Below, piece by piece: positions 45,733 to 53,848 of a DNA stretch of 53,848 bases (its first letter is position 1; every line of letters starts with the position of its first letter). Under the pieces are notes generated by a model. The model saw nothing but the letters and a program-made list of their open reading frames with translations, did not search any database and was not told the DNA's origin. The translations under genes were made by a program, and so were the position numbers. Source of the stretch: Bacteroidota bacterium (lineage in GTDB: Bacteria; Bacteroidota; Bacteroidia; JAFLBG01); contig JAFLBG010000019.1 of NCBI GenBank assembly GCA_017303975.1, positions 1 through 53,848 on the forward strand, written 5' to 3'.

Positions 45733-46941
45733 TTATTTTTTTCTTTTCAATAAAGCCATGTAAAATCCATCTCCATTTTTTTCTTCCGGAAGAATTCTTT
45801 TTTCTTTTACAAAATCCCATTCACTTCCTTTTTTAGTTAAAAAGTTTTGAATTTGAATCTCTCCTTCGCCTTTAAATATGCTGCATGTAGCGTAAACTAA
45901 AATTCCTTCGGGTTTTACCATCAACGAATATTTTTCAAGAAGTTCTTTTTGGAGATCAATTAATCGATTATACCCATCTTTTTCCAATTTCCATTTCATG
46001 TCCGGATTTCTTCTCCAAACTCCACTTCCCGAGCAGGGAATATCAAGCAAAACTAAATCTGCAGAGTGGTGCAATCGTTTTATTGTTTTGCTCGACTCAA
46101 TTGTTCTAGGTTCAATAATTGATATTCCGTTTCGTACCATTCGCTTTTTTAGTTCGTCCAATTTCCATTTGTGAATATCCAATGCAATAATTTTACCTCT
46201 ATTATTCATGAGCGTTGCTAAATGCAGCGATTTCCCTCCGGCCCCTGCACATGCATCTATTACACGCATGCCCGGTGTTACGTTGCAGAAAATACTTACT
46301 TGCTGTGATGATACATCTTGAAATTCGAAGTGCCCATTTTTAAACTGAGGTGTCTCGAATAAATTTTTATAGGTAGTAACAAATAGTGCATCCTTGGTTT
46401 CCTGAAATTCTGTTGCATCAATTTTGTTCTTGGCAAATTCGGAAACTAGATTGGAGGTGGTTGTGCGAAGCGTATTTGTCCGAACGTGTATTTTAGAGTT
46501 TTTGTTTAATTCGTGCAGTATGTTTTTCCACTCATCGCCATAATCATTTTTTCCAAGTTCATTAATCCAATCAGGAACAGATTCTTCGTTTTCTGTTTTT
46601 GCAACAACGTATTTACCCAAAATGTCAGTTTGTGTGTTCTCCGACACATTGTTGTAGTAATTATTGTTTCTGCAAGTTGCCCAAGCAAAAATTACTTTTC
46701 TAATTTCTAAATTAGTACTCATGTGGTTTTCTATTCCCGCTGCAGCACACCACAATCGCCAGTAACGAATAAGGTCGTAAATGTCGTTTATAAATAACGA
46801 CCTGATTTTTATATCGTCAAAAAACTTATTGTGCTTAAACGTTTGTTCTAGCTCTTTGCTAAGTGTTTTGTTTTCGAAAAGAGTATGTTTAATGATTTGT
46901 TCGAATGCCGGTATAAAATTATTTTTGTTTATCTCGTTCAT
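45733..46941 (-). CDS. RsmB/NOP2-family RNA (cytosine-5) methyltransferase
   Basis: A 402-residue SAM-dependent enzyme. SAM binding is shown by VIDACAGAGGKSLHLA, followed by IIALDIHKWKL. Motif IV has DIPCSGSGVWRRNPDMKW (Cys303, product release) and motif VI YATCSIF (Cys353, the catalytic nucleophile); their 50-residue spacing equals that in RsmB. The N-terminal 150 residues are helical and lack the NusB-like domain sequence of classical RsmB, so the exact target rRNA cytosine is not assigned. It is divergently transcribed from the sodium:solute symporter gene. Confidence 0.88.
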   Translation of the reverse strand: MNEINKNNFIPAFEQIIKHTLFENKTLSKELEQTFKHNKFFDDIKIRSLFINDIYDLIRYWRLWCAAAGIENHMSTNLEIRKVIFAWATCRNNNYYNNVSENTQTDILGKYVVAKTENEESVPDWINELGKNDYGDEWKNILHELNKNSKIHVRTNTLRTTTSNLVSEFAKNKIDATEFQETKDALFVTTYKNLFETPQFKNGHFEFQDVSSQQVSIFCNVTPGMRVIDACAGAGGKSLHLATLMNNRGKIIALDIHKWKLDELKKRMVRNGISIIEPRTIESSKTIKRLHHSADLVLLDIPCSGSGVWRRNPDMKWKLEKDGYNRLIDLQKELLEKYSLMVKPEGILVYATCSIFKGEGEIQIQNFLTKKGSEWDFVKEKRILPEEKNGDGFYMALLKRKK

Positions 46942-47001
46942 AATTGTTTAGTTGGTTATATAAAAGTAATATTAACTAATTCAAAATACGCTTTAATATA
47001 C

Positions 47002-48366
47002 GTGCTGATACTTTTTATTCTTATTTATATACTTGTTACTTTATTTATAGGCTTGTTTTCGGCAAGGTATTTAAAGTCTACTTCCGATTTTATTGTAGCC
47101 GGACATCGCTTGCCATTGTCTATGGCAACAGCTACCGTTTTTGCAACATGGTTTGGATCCGAAACTCTTTTGGGAGCATCTTCTCAATATGCAGAGTATG
47201 GATTAATTGGAGTAATTGAAGACCCATTTGGAGCATCGTTGTGTTTGTTGCTAATTGGTTTGTTTTATGCACGACCTCTTTATAGAATGAAGTTATTAAC
47301 CTTTGGAGATTTTTATAAAGTTACATTTGGTCCTAAAGCAGAAATTGTAGCCGCACTTTTTTTAATTATATCTTATTTTGGTTGGATAGCAGCTCAAATG
47401 GTTGCAATGGGAATTGTAGTGAGCTTGTTAAGTGGTTGGGATTTGCATGTCTGTATTATTGCTACATCGGCTATTGTTATACTTTACACCTATGTTGGCG
47501 GAATGCTAGCCGTATCGGTCACAGATTTTATTCAAATGATTTTTATAATCATTGGATTGGTAATCGTTTTACTTTTTCTTTTGCCGGAAGTCGGAGGAAT
47601 TTCAAAATTATTTTCTGAAATACCTAAAAGCCACTACTCTATATCGCTAACAACTCCCAGAGATTATATTTCTTTTTTTGCAGCACTCATTACACTCGGT
47701 TTAGGTTCTATTCCGCAGCAAGATGTTTACCAACGTGTGATGGCATCCAAGTCGGAGAAAGTAGCGGTGGTATCTTCTATTATTGGAAGTGTTTTGTATT
47801 TTACCATTGCCTTAATTCCTTTAGTTTTGGCTTTGATTGCAAAAAAAATGAATCTTGATTTTGGAGATGATATTCAAAACATGTTGCCAACACTAGTACT
47901 TACTAAAACACCTTTATTGATACAAATATTGTTTTTTGGGGCTTTGATATCTGCAATTATGAGCACAGCAAGTGGAGCTATTTTGGCCCCCGCTGTAATT
48001 TTAAGTGAAAATATTTTAAAACCTCATTTTTTTAAAAGGAAATTAAGCGATAAAAAATTATTACGTATTACACGTATTAGTGTTTTGGTTGTTTCGGCTA
48101 TTGCATTAATCATGGCATTGGTGCGCAGAGATATTTATGAATTAGTAGGAGAAGCTTCTGCAATTAGTTTGGTTTCTTTATTTGTGCCACTTACGGCCGG
48201 TTTGTTCTTTAAATTGAAATCGGAGCGTGTTGCCTTGTGTTCTATGCTCGGAGGGTTTGCAACTTGGGTGATTTGTACTTTATTATTTCCAGATAGCTAT
48301 CCTATTGTTGTTGGTTTGTTAGCAAGTGTACTGTTTAGTTGCTTCCCAGCAAAAAAGAGTAAGTAG
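47002..48366 (+). CDS. Sodium:solute symporter (SSS family)
   Basis: An inner-membrane transporter with about 12-13 hydrophobic helices. The N-terminal ARYLKSTSDFIVAGHRLP and ATWFGSETLLGASSQYAEYGL are typical of the SSS/LeuT-fold symporters, as are SIPQQDVYQRVMAS (Na+ site region) and ALISAIMSTASGAILAPAVIL. The frame is open from ATG 46885, but that start would overlap the divergent methyltransferase gene by 57 bases and add a non-membrane leader. GTG 47002 gives MLILFILIYILVTLF directly as the first helix and is preferred with moderate certainty. The substrate cannot be told from sequence. No partner gene is adjacent. Confidence 0.88.
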   Translation: MLILFILIYILVTLFIGLFSARYLKSTSDFIVAGHRLPLSMATATVFATWFGSETLLGASSQYAEYGLIGVIEDPFGASLCLLLIGLFYARPLYRMKLLTFGDFYKVTFGPKAEIVAALFLIISYFGWIAAQMVAMGIVVSLLSGWDLHVCIIATSAIVILYTYVGGMLAVSVTDFIQMIFIIIGLVIVLLFLLPEVGGISKLFSEIPKSHYSISLTTPRDYISFFAALITLGLGSIPQQDVYQRVMASKSEKVAVVSSIIGSVLYFTIALIPLVLALIAKKMNLDFGDDIQNMLPTLVLTKTPLLIQILFFGALISAIMSTASGAILAPAVILSENILKPHFFKRKLSDKKLLRITRISVLVVSAIALIMALVRRDIYELVGEASAISLVSLFVPLTAGLFFKLKSERVALCSMLGGFATWVICTLLFPDSYPIVVGLLASVLFSCFPAKKSK

Positions 48367-48519
48367 TGGTTGTTTTTTTACGGACGGTATTAATTTCTTA
48401 AATAAATAAAATGTCTTATCTTTTTAAAATGAATTTTTAAACAATATCGTATATATATAGTACTAACCACAAATAATATCTAAACAAAATACCCCAACCA
48501 CTATTTAAAACACAAACAA

Positions 48520-50154
48520 ATGAAAAAAAAACTACTTTTTATTGCAGTTGTATTTATTTCGAATCTCAATGCTCAAACATGGCAGCAATTAGAAAAAATT
48601 GTGGCCTCCGATAGAAAATCGAATCAACAATTTGGAAACGCTGTAGATATTGATGGTCCCTATGCTATAGTAGGAACTTGGTTAGAGGATAGAGATGGGA
48701 ATGGGCAAAACACAATGCAGATGGCAGGAGCTGCATACATATTTGAAGGGGACGGAAAAACAGGTTATACGCAGAAAGTAAAAATTTTGCCAAACGATAG
48801 AGACACAGTTGCAGAATTTGGGTACGATGTTGCAATTTCAGGCAACTACGCAATTGTAGGTTGCCCTGCTAATGATTTTGATGCCAATGGAAGTAATTAT
48901 GTAGATTGGGCCGGAGCTGCATATATATTTGAAAAACAATCTTCCGGTTCTTGGATTCAAGTGCAAAAGCTTGTAGCGTCCGACAGGTTAGCTGGCTCTA
49001 CCAATGGAGGCTCTTTCGGATTTAGTGTTGATATTGATAGTAATGTTGCAGTTATTGGAACATACAATCAAGATGTAATTGTAGGAAGCACACACCATGT
49101 GGCTGCTGGAGAAGTTTATGTTTTTGAACGTAATTCTTCCGGTGTTTGGAATGAGACTCAAAAATTAATTGCGTCTGATTTTAATGCAACAGATTATTTT
49201 GGAACTTCCGTTGCCATACATAAAAACAGAATAATTGTAGGCAGCCATCAAAACTATACGAATGCAACCGGGGGTAATTTTTCATTCTTTACAGGTGCTG
49301 CATATATTTTTGAAAAACAAACTTCGGGAACTTGGACTGAGATGCAAAAAATTGTTGCCAACGACAGGCGCAGTATGGCTTATTTTGGATGGTCTGTAGG
49401 AATTTGCAATGATTTTGCAATAATTGGTGCATATGGAGATAGTGCAGATGCTTCTGGGTTAAACAATATTCATAATGCAGGATCTGCTTATATTTTTGAG
49501 TATAATACTTCTAATACTTGGGTGCAAACACAAAAAATCGTTTCCTCATATAGAGATAACGATGGACGATTTGGTTGGGCTGTTGATGTTTCGGATAGTA
49601 CAGCTATTATTGGCGCATTTCAAGAAGGAGACACCTCTTCTATAAATCAATTAACACAAGCTGGATCTACGCATATATATAAGCGTAATAGTTCTGGAAA
49701 TTGGAATTTATTAAACAAGGCACTTTCGTCCGATTTAGCATCTGGTGATTATTATGGATACGATGTCGCAATTAAAAATGACAGAGCTATTATTGGTGCT
49801 GTGTACGAAGACGAAAATGTTTTAGGAACAGGATCTCTATTCAACTCCGGGTCTGCTTATATATTCAGGGCTACTTCGGGTAGTAGTAGTTTGTCTGTGT
49901 CAGAAAAAAATAAAAACACATTTGCACTTTATCCTAATCCAACAGCAGATTTTGTTACTATTGTGTTAGAAAATAATCTAGAAAAAGTACAGCTTGAAAT
50001 AGTTGATGCTACTGGAAAGTTGTTGTTTGAGAATAGCTTTGACAACTCAGCTCCCAAAACTCTAAATCTGTCAAATTTGACAAATGGGTTATATTTAGTT
50101 CGTGTAAAAACATCCATTGGAGTATCAACAGAAAGAATAGTAATTAACAGATAA
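48520..50154 (+). CDS. FG-GAP-type beta-propeller protein with T9SS type A sorting domain (544 aa)
   Basis: The signal peptide ends NLNAQ near residue 19. Residues 20-455 form about seven propeller blades, each with the pattern ASDR...FGxxVDI...AIVG...G.AYIFE, as in FG-GAP/integrin-alpha-like repeats, with Asp/Asn-rich loops that could bind calcium. The last 75 residues (FALYPNPTADFVTIVL...GLYLVRVKT...ERIVINR) are a T9SS type A sorting domain, so the protein is exported and cell-surface attached. It is transcribed alone. It is followed 150 bases later by another type A cargo gene with no shared promoter visible. Confidence 0.9.
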   Translation: MKKKLLFIAVVFISNLNAQTWQQLEKIVASDRKSNQQFGNAVDIDGPYAIVGTWLEDRDGNGQNTMQMAGAAYIFEGDGKTGYTQKVKILPNDRDTVAEFGYDVAISGNYAIVGCPANDFDANGSNYVDWAGAAYIFEKQSSGSWIQVQKLVASDRLAGSTNGGSFGFSVDIDSNVAVIGTYNQDVIVGSTHHVAAGEVYVFERNSSGVWNETQKLIASDFNATDYFGTSVAIHKNRIIVGSHQNYTNATGGNFSFFTGAAYIFEKQTSGTWTEMQKIVANDRRSMAYFGWSVGICNDFAIIGAYGDSADASGLNNIHNAGSAYIFEYNTSNTWVQTQKIVSSYRDNDGRFGWAVDVSDSTAIIGAFQEGDTSSINQLTQAGSTHIYKRNSSGNWNLLNKALSSDLASGDYYGYDVAIKNDRAIIGAVYEDENVLGTGSLFNSGSAYIFRATSGSSSLSVSEKNKNTFALYPNPTADFVTIVLENNLEKVQLEIVDATGKLLFENSFDNSAPKTLNLSNLTNGLYLVRVKTSIGVSTERIVINR

Positions 50155-50301
50155 TTTTTTTCTGATTTACTACACAATACTCTTTAATAGTTTTGATGAT
50201 AAATATCATATCGATTTTAATTCGTAAAATCTTGTCGATTATTTTTTATTGTTCATCTAAATTTTTACTTTGTGTAAGTTAACCAATCATAAACAACAGA
50301 A

Positions 50302-53300
50302 ATGAAAAAAAATCTACTCTCTTTACTAATTTGTTTAGTGATGCTTGGAGGCAATATGTTTGCTCAAGCTTCATTTTTTACAAGTTCTACTGCAGGCTGT
50401 GCGCCAGTTACAGTAACATTAACAAATCAATCCCATTTTATGGGAGATACTACCAAGAATAAGTTTGCTTGGTATGTAGATAATGTTAAAATTGATTCAA
50501 TGTATAACACAACTCAAGTTTTTTGGGGCGGAGGACATTTTATACAATTGTTCCGTTACGACAGTACAGGAAATTTTATTGGAAGCTTTTCTAATAATAT
50601 CAATATAGATGGAACTCCAGGAATGTTTTATCCGGAGAATAATTCTACTTTTTGTTCTGGGGAAATGACAAATTACTATATAAATAGTAGCTCATTTTCA
50701 AATCTTAATTGGGATTTTGGAGACGCTACCATGTCCAACAATTATGTAAACAAAGCATTTTCTTCTCTCGGGACAAAAACAGTTACGCTTTATTATAATT
50801 CGTTTAGTTGTCCTTCCGATACAATAACTCAAAATGTAATTATTACAAATACGATTATTCCTAATGCGCAAATTGGAAACAGTGCCAACAGTGCATGTCC
50901 GAACGACTTGCTTAGTTTTTGGAATAATAACGCAACTGCAAATTCTTTCTTGTGGTATTTTGGAGATGGAGACACTTCAACAATGGCTTCTCCTCAGCAT
51001 TCTTACGCTGACACAGGAATGTATAAGGTAAAGCTAGTTGCAATGAATCTTTGTGGAAATGTAGATGTAGATTCTTTATATATACACATTAATAATGCAA
51101 CACCGCTTAATTTATTTATAAATGCAAATCCTTTTAATCCTTGTCCTTACGAAGCAGTAAGTTTTTCTTCTTTTGGAGCAGCAGTTTATAATTGGAATTT
51201 AGGTGATGGCTCTACTTCTAATAAATCTTTTTTTAATCATCTGTATGCCGATACAGGTAGCTATACAATTACGTTGATTGGTACAAATAATTGTGGCAAT
51301 AGTGATACTGCAACTTCTATGGTAAATGTTCAGTATCCTACATTTAATAATTTATTTGCGAATATTTTGTTCGAAGGAAACAATATGTGGGGTGTAGATA
51401 CCTTAAATGTATGTCCTGGAGAATCTTTTGGAGTTAGAAACAACACGTTTTCTAATTCATATTTAACTTACAGATGGGAGTTTGGGGATGGCGATTCGGC
51501 ATTAACAACCAATGCTACTCATAGTTATACAAACATCGGAAAATATCAAATAATGATGATTTTAACCAGCTCTTGTATGCAAAAAGATACTGCATATAAA
51601 TGGGTTAAAGTTGTTAACAACATGAAGCCGATGGTTAATCTGCAAGCAGTTCCTCCGTCAATTTGTCCGGGAGAGAATGTTTATTTCTTCGACAATCAAA
51701 ATGGCGATAAAATTAAATATTCATACTCGGTATGGTTTGGTGATGGCGATTCTCTTGTTAATATTAATTCGTATGCAGATAGCAGTATTCAAGTATTTGC
51801 TAAACATACCTATGCTGATACGGGGCTTTATATGTTTACATTTAAAGCTACTAATTCATGTGGTTTAGATTCTATCTATAACGGTATGGTGTATGTTGGA
51901 AATCCAAATATGGCACAATTTACGTTGGCGGAAAATAGCAGTGATAATACAGCGCAATGCGTTGGCGAACCTGTTCGTTTCTTTGCTGTAGGTGGGGTAA
52001 GTTACGAGTGGAATTTTGGAGACAATACAACAGACACAGGAATGGTTGCAATGCATGCATTTAATGCACCCGGAACGTACTCTGCGTCTGTTATTATTAC
52101 AAGCGGTTGCGGAACAAAAGATACATTACAAACAACAGCTAATATTACCAATTCAAATTTTCCGAATACGTTTTTTGATATGGATAAAGCATTTGCTTGT
52201 GGTGGCGATACCGTTAAATTTAACTACCAAGGCAATGTAGATCCATCTACTGCAGCTACTTATTCGTATGTGTGGGATTTTGGCGATGGAGATACAGCAT
52301 TTGTGCAAAATCCTTGGCATGTATTTAGTAGCACAGGAAGTTATATGGTAAATCTAACAGTTACAAATATGTGTGGGAACTCAAGTTCTCAGAATAGAAA
52401 TGTTTCTGTTGTTACTCCAACTACAACATTCACCGGCTTAGCTGCAAGTGCATATTGTGCGAATGATAATTCCCTATATCTACTTACAGGTATCCCTGCG
52501 ATGGGAACATTTACAGGAAGTGGAATTGCAGGGTCAAACTTTAATCCTTCTGTTTCCGGTGCAGGACAACATGCCATTGTATATGATTATGTAAATAGTT
52601 TAGGTTGTTCTGCTTCTAGTATGCAAACTGCAACAGTTAATGTTCCTCCTACAGCAGATGCTGGAATGAATGCTGCGGTTTGTGCCGGAGGAAATGCTCA
52701 GTTGCAAGCAAGTGGAGGTGGTAATTATTTATGGTCTCCATCTACAGGGTTAGATTTTACAAACATTTCTAATCCAAGCGCTTCTCCTTCTGCAAATACT
52801 ACCTATACTGTTAGTGTATCTGATGGAATTTGTTCAAGTACTGATACTGTTTTAGTATCTATTGCCGCTGCATTAACTGCTAATGCAGGCTTGGGCGATA
52901 CTATTTGTACAAACCAAACAATTCAGTTGATGGGAACAGGTGGTGGTAATTATGCGTGGAGTCCTTCTACGGGATTATCAAACGATTCAATTGCTAACCC
53001 GATTGCATCTCCTACAGTTACTACGGTTTATGTGTTAACGGTATACAGTGGAGCTTGCACTAATATGGATACAGTTGTAGTTACAGTAGGAGGAACAAAT
53101 GTTACATTTGCACCTACTACAAATACAGTTTGTTTATCTGTTTCTTCACTAACATTATCCGGAGGTTTACCTACAGGAGGAATGTATATTGGCACGGGTG
53201 TTTCTAACGGAGTTTTCTCTCCTTCTGTTGCAGGAGTTGGGTTACACACAATTTGGTATAGCTATACATCTGCTTTGGGTTGTGTTGATAGTACATCTGC

Positions 53301-53595
53301 AACAATTACCGTTAATACTTGTAACACAAGTGTTGATGAAAATTCAATAAATGGGTTGGCTAACATTTATCCAAATCCATCCGAAGGATTAGTAAATGTT
53401 CAATTCAATACTGTTGGAGAAACTTCTGTTGCAATTTATGATAGCAGAAGCCAACTTATAGCTTCAGAGAAATATAGTGTTATTGTAACCGGAACTACTA
53501 AGCAAATTTCTTTAGATGGATTTGCTAAAGGAGTTTATTTTGTAAGAGTTGCCACCCCAAATGGCACATTAAATAAACGAGTGGTGCTTCAATAA
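50302..53595 (+). CDS. Multi-PKD-domain secreted protein with T9SS type A sorting domain (1097 aa)
   Basis: The signal peptide ends NMFAQ near residue 22. Seven PKD domains follow to about residue 700, each with W(D/N/E)FGDGDT...H.YADTGxYxxxL. Two Ig-like repeats with ASGGGNYLWSPSTG and GTGGGNYAWSPSTG lie at about 790-930, flanked by two copies of another domain (GTFTGSGIAGSNFNPSVSGAGQH and GMYIGTGVSNGVFSPSVAGVGLH) at about 705-775 and 935-1005. The end (ANIYPNPSEGLVNVQF...GVYFVRVATPNGTLNKRVVLQ) is the type A sorting domain. It is probably an adhesin or glycan-binding surface protein. A strong terminator follows 23 bases after the stop. Confidence 0.92.
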   Translation: MKKNLLSLLICLVMLGGNMFAQASFFTSSTAGCAPVTVTLTNQSHFMGDTTKNKFAWYVDNVKIDSMYNTTQVFWGGGHFIQLFRYDSTGNFIGSFSNNINIDGTPGMFYPENNSTFCSGEMTNYYINSSSFSNLNWDFGDATMSNNYVNKAFSSLGTKTVTLYYNSFSCPSDTITQNVIITNTIIPNAQIGNSANSACPNDLLSFWNNNATANSFLWYFGDGDTSTMASPQHSYADTGMYKVKLVAMNLCGNVDVDSLYIHINNATPLNLFINANPFNPCPYEAVSFSSFGAAVYNWNLGDGSTSNKSFFNHLYADTGSYTITLIGTNNCGNSDTATSMVNVQYPTFNNLFANILFEGNNMWGVDTLNVCPGESFGVRNNTFSNSYLTYRWEFGDGDSALTTNATHSYTNIGKYQIMMILTSSCMQKDTAYKWVKVVNNMKPMVNLQAVPPSICPGENVYFFDNQNGDKIKYSYSVWFGDGDSLVNINSYADSSIQVFAKHTYADTGLYMFTFKATNSCGLDSIYNGMVYVGNPNMAQFTLAENSSDNTAQCVGEPVRFFAVGGVSYEWNFGDNTTDTGMVAMHAFNAPGTYSASVIITSGCGTKDTLQTTANITNSNFPNTFFDMDKAFACGGDTVKFNYQGNVDPSTAATYSYVWDFGDGDTAFVQNPWHVFSSTGSYMVNLTVTNMCGNSSSQNRNVSVVTPTTTFTGLAASAYCANDNSLYLLTGIPAMGTFTGSGIAGSNFNPSVSGAGQHAIVYDYVNSLGCSASSMQTATVNVPPTADAGMNAAVCAGGNAQLQASGGGNYLWSPSTGLDFTNISNPSASPSANTTYTVSVSDGICSSTDTVLVSIAAALTANAGLGDTICTNQTIQLMGTGGGNYAWSPSTGLSNDSIANPIASPTVTTVYVLTVYSGACTNMDTVVVTVGGTNVTFAPTTNTVCLSVSSLTLSGGLPTGGMYIGTGVSNGVFSPSVAGVGLHTIWYSYTSALGCVDSTSATITVNTCNTSVDENSINGLANIYPNPSEGLVNVQFNTVGETSVAIYDSRSQLIASEKYSVIVTGTTKQISLDGFAKGVYFVRVATPNGTLNKRVVLQ

Positions 53596-53618
53596 TTCAA
53601 AAGTTCGTTATATTAAAA

Positions 53619-53660
53619 CAAAAGAGAAACGCCCCGCAAATGCGGGGCGTTTCTCTTTTG
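53619..53660 (+). terminator. Strong intrinsic terminator after the PKD protein gene
   Basis: The stem CAAAAGAGAAACGCCCCGC pairs perfectly over 19 bases with its complement across the loop AAAT, and ends in a CTTTTG side. The A-rich and T-rich arms make it usable from both strands. Confidence 0.92.
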
Positions 53661-53848
53661 TAAATGCTGCAAGTTGAATGTCTAGGTGTTAAGTAGTAAG
53701 TTCTTTCGTGATGCGCGTGTCGTCATATCGAGCGAAGTCGAGATAGAGCGTTGCTCTGAGTATTGAAACTAATAGTTGTACCGTGATTTGCTTTACTCAC
53801 AATGTGTTTATTTTTTTTTAATTGTGTTCGTGAACCTCGCGAAAAACT
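53661..53848. other. Gene-free right end with a REP-like element
   Basis: No protein-like ORF or RNA gene is visible. The stretch CGTCATATCGAGCGAAGTCG at 53721-53740, followed by AGATAG, is a form of the imperfect palindromic 'TCGAGCGAAGTCGAGA' element that recurs between genes in many Bacteroidota genomes as I remember them. It usually lies near gene ends, as here, after a terminator. Only one copy is present in this window. Confidence 0.4.

Noticed and set aside
46885-47001. Upstream ATG as start of the symporter
   Set aside because: It would overlap the divergent methyltransferase gene by 57 bases and add a polar leader before the first membrane helix; GTG 47002 fits better.

Overview
The window is AT-rich (about one third G+C by eye) and comes from a member of the phylum Bacteroidota. 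The evidence is several very large secreted proteins ending in type IX secretion system (T9SS) sorting domains of both kinds (type A 'YPNP...' and type B gliding-motility-like 'FxPNxDGxND'), a PorP/SprF-family protein next to a PorE-like OmpA lipoprotein-type partner, a phylum-typical GlyRS and Nif3, and few Shine-Dalgarno sites. I cannot name a genus.

Region 1 (1-5.1 kb) is an accessory islet of conflict genes and relics. It holds the 3' end of a polymorphic-toxin-like protein with a HExxH metallopeptidase motif and a possible ADP-ribosyltransferase-type tip, followed directly by a putative immunity gene. Next comes a frame-broken relic of a second toxin tip with its own putative immunity gene. 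On the minus strand lies a HEPN protein resembling the ApeA abortive-infection family, preceded by two micro-ORFs, one of which looks like the two ends of a DNA methyltransferase joined by deletion. Region 2 (5.1-7.9 kb) has three secreted proteins of unknown function; the last is flanked by a duplicated copy of the 3' end of ppx.

Region 3 (8-14.8 kb) is core metabolism and housekeeping: ppk1-ppx (minus strand, overlapping), an RluE-like pseudouridine synthase, a secreted low-molecular-weight phosphatase-like protein, a small unknown protein, and a Nif3/zinc-ribbon pair ending in a strong terminator. Region 4 (14.9-32.4 kb) has a 1373-residue T9SS type B propeller protein, glycyl-tRNA synthetase, an unknown lipoprotein, a 2051-residue alpha-2-macroglobulin with an intact CxEQ thioester motif, a truncated CSLREA-type surface-protein fragment, and a three-gene ferric iron ABC importer.

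Region 5 (32.5-43.7 kb) is an apparent operon: a roughly 2550-residue T9SS type B protein with six tandem repeats of about 162 residues, then a PorP/SprF protein and a PorE-like TPR/propeller/OmpA protein. The last two probably export or anchor the first. Region 6 (43.7-53.8 kb) has a lipoprotein, a dipeptide epimerase, a 34-residue Lys/Ala/Pro repeat microprotein with its own terminator and plausible promoter, an m5C RNA methyltransferase divergent from a sodium:solute symporter, two T9SS type A proteins (FG-GAP and PKD), and a final strong hairpin terminator followed by a REP-like intergenic repeat. No tRNA, rRNA, CRISPR array or intact transposase was seen.
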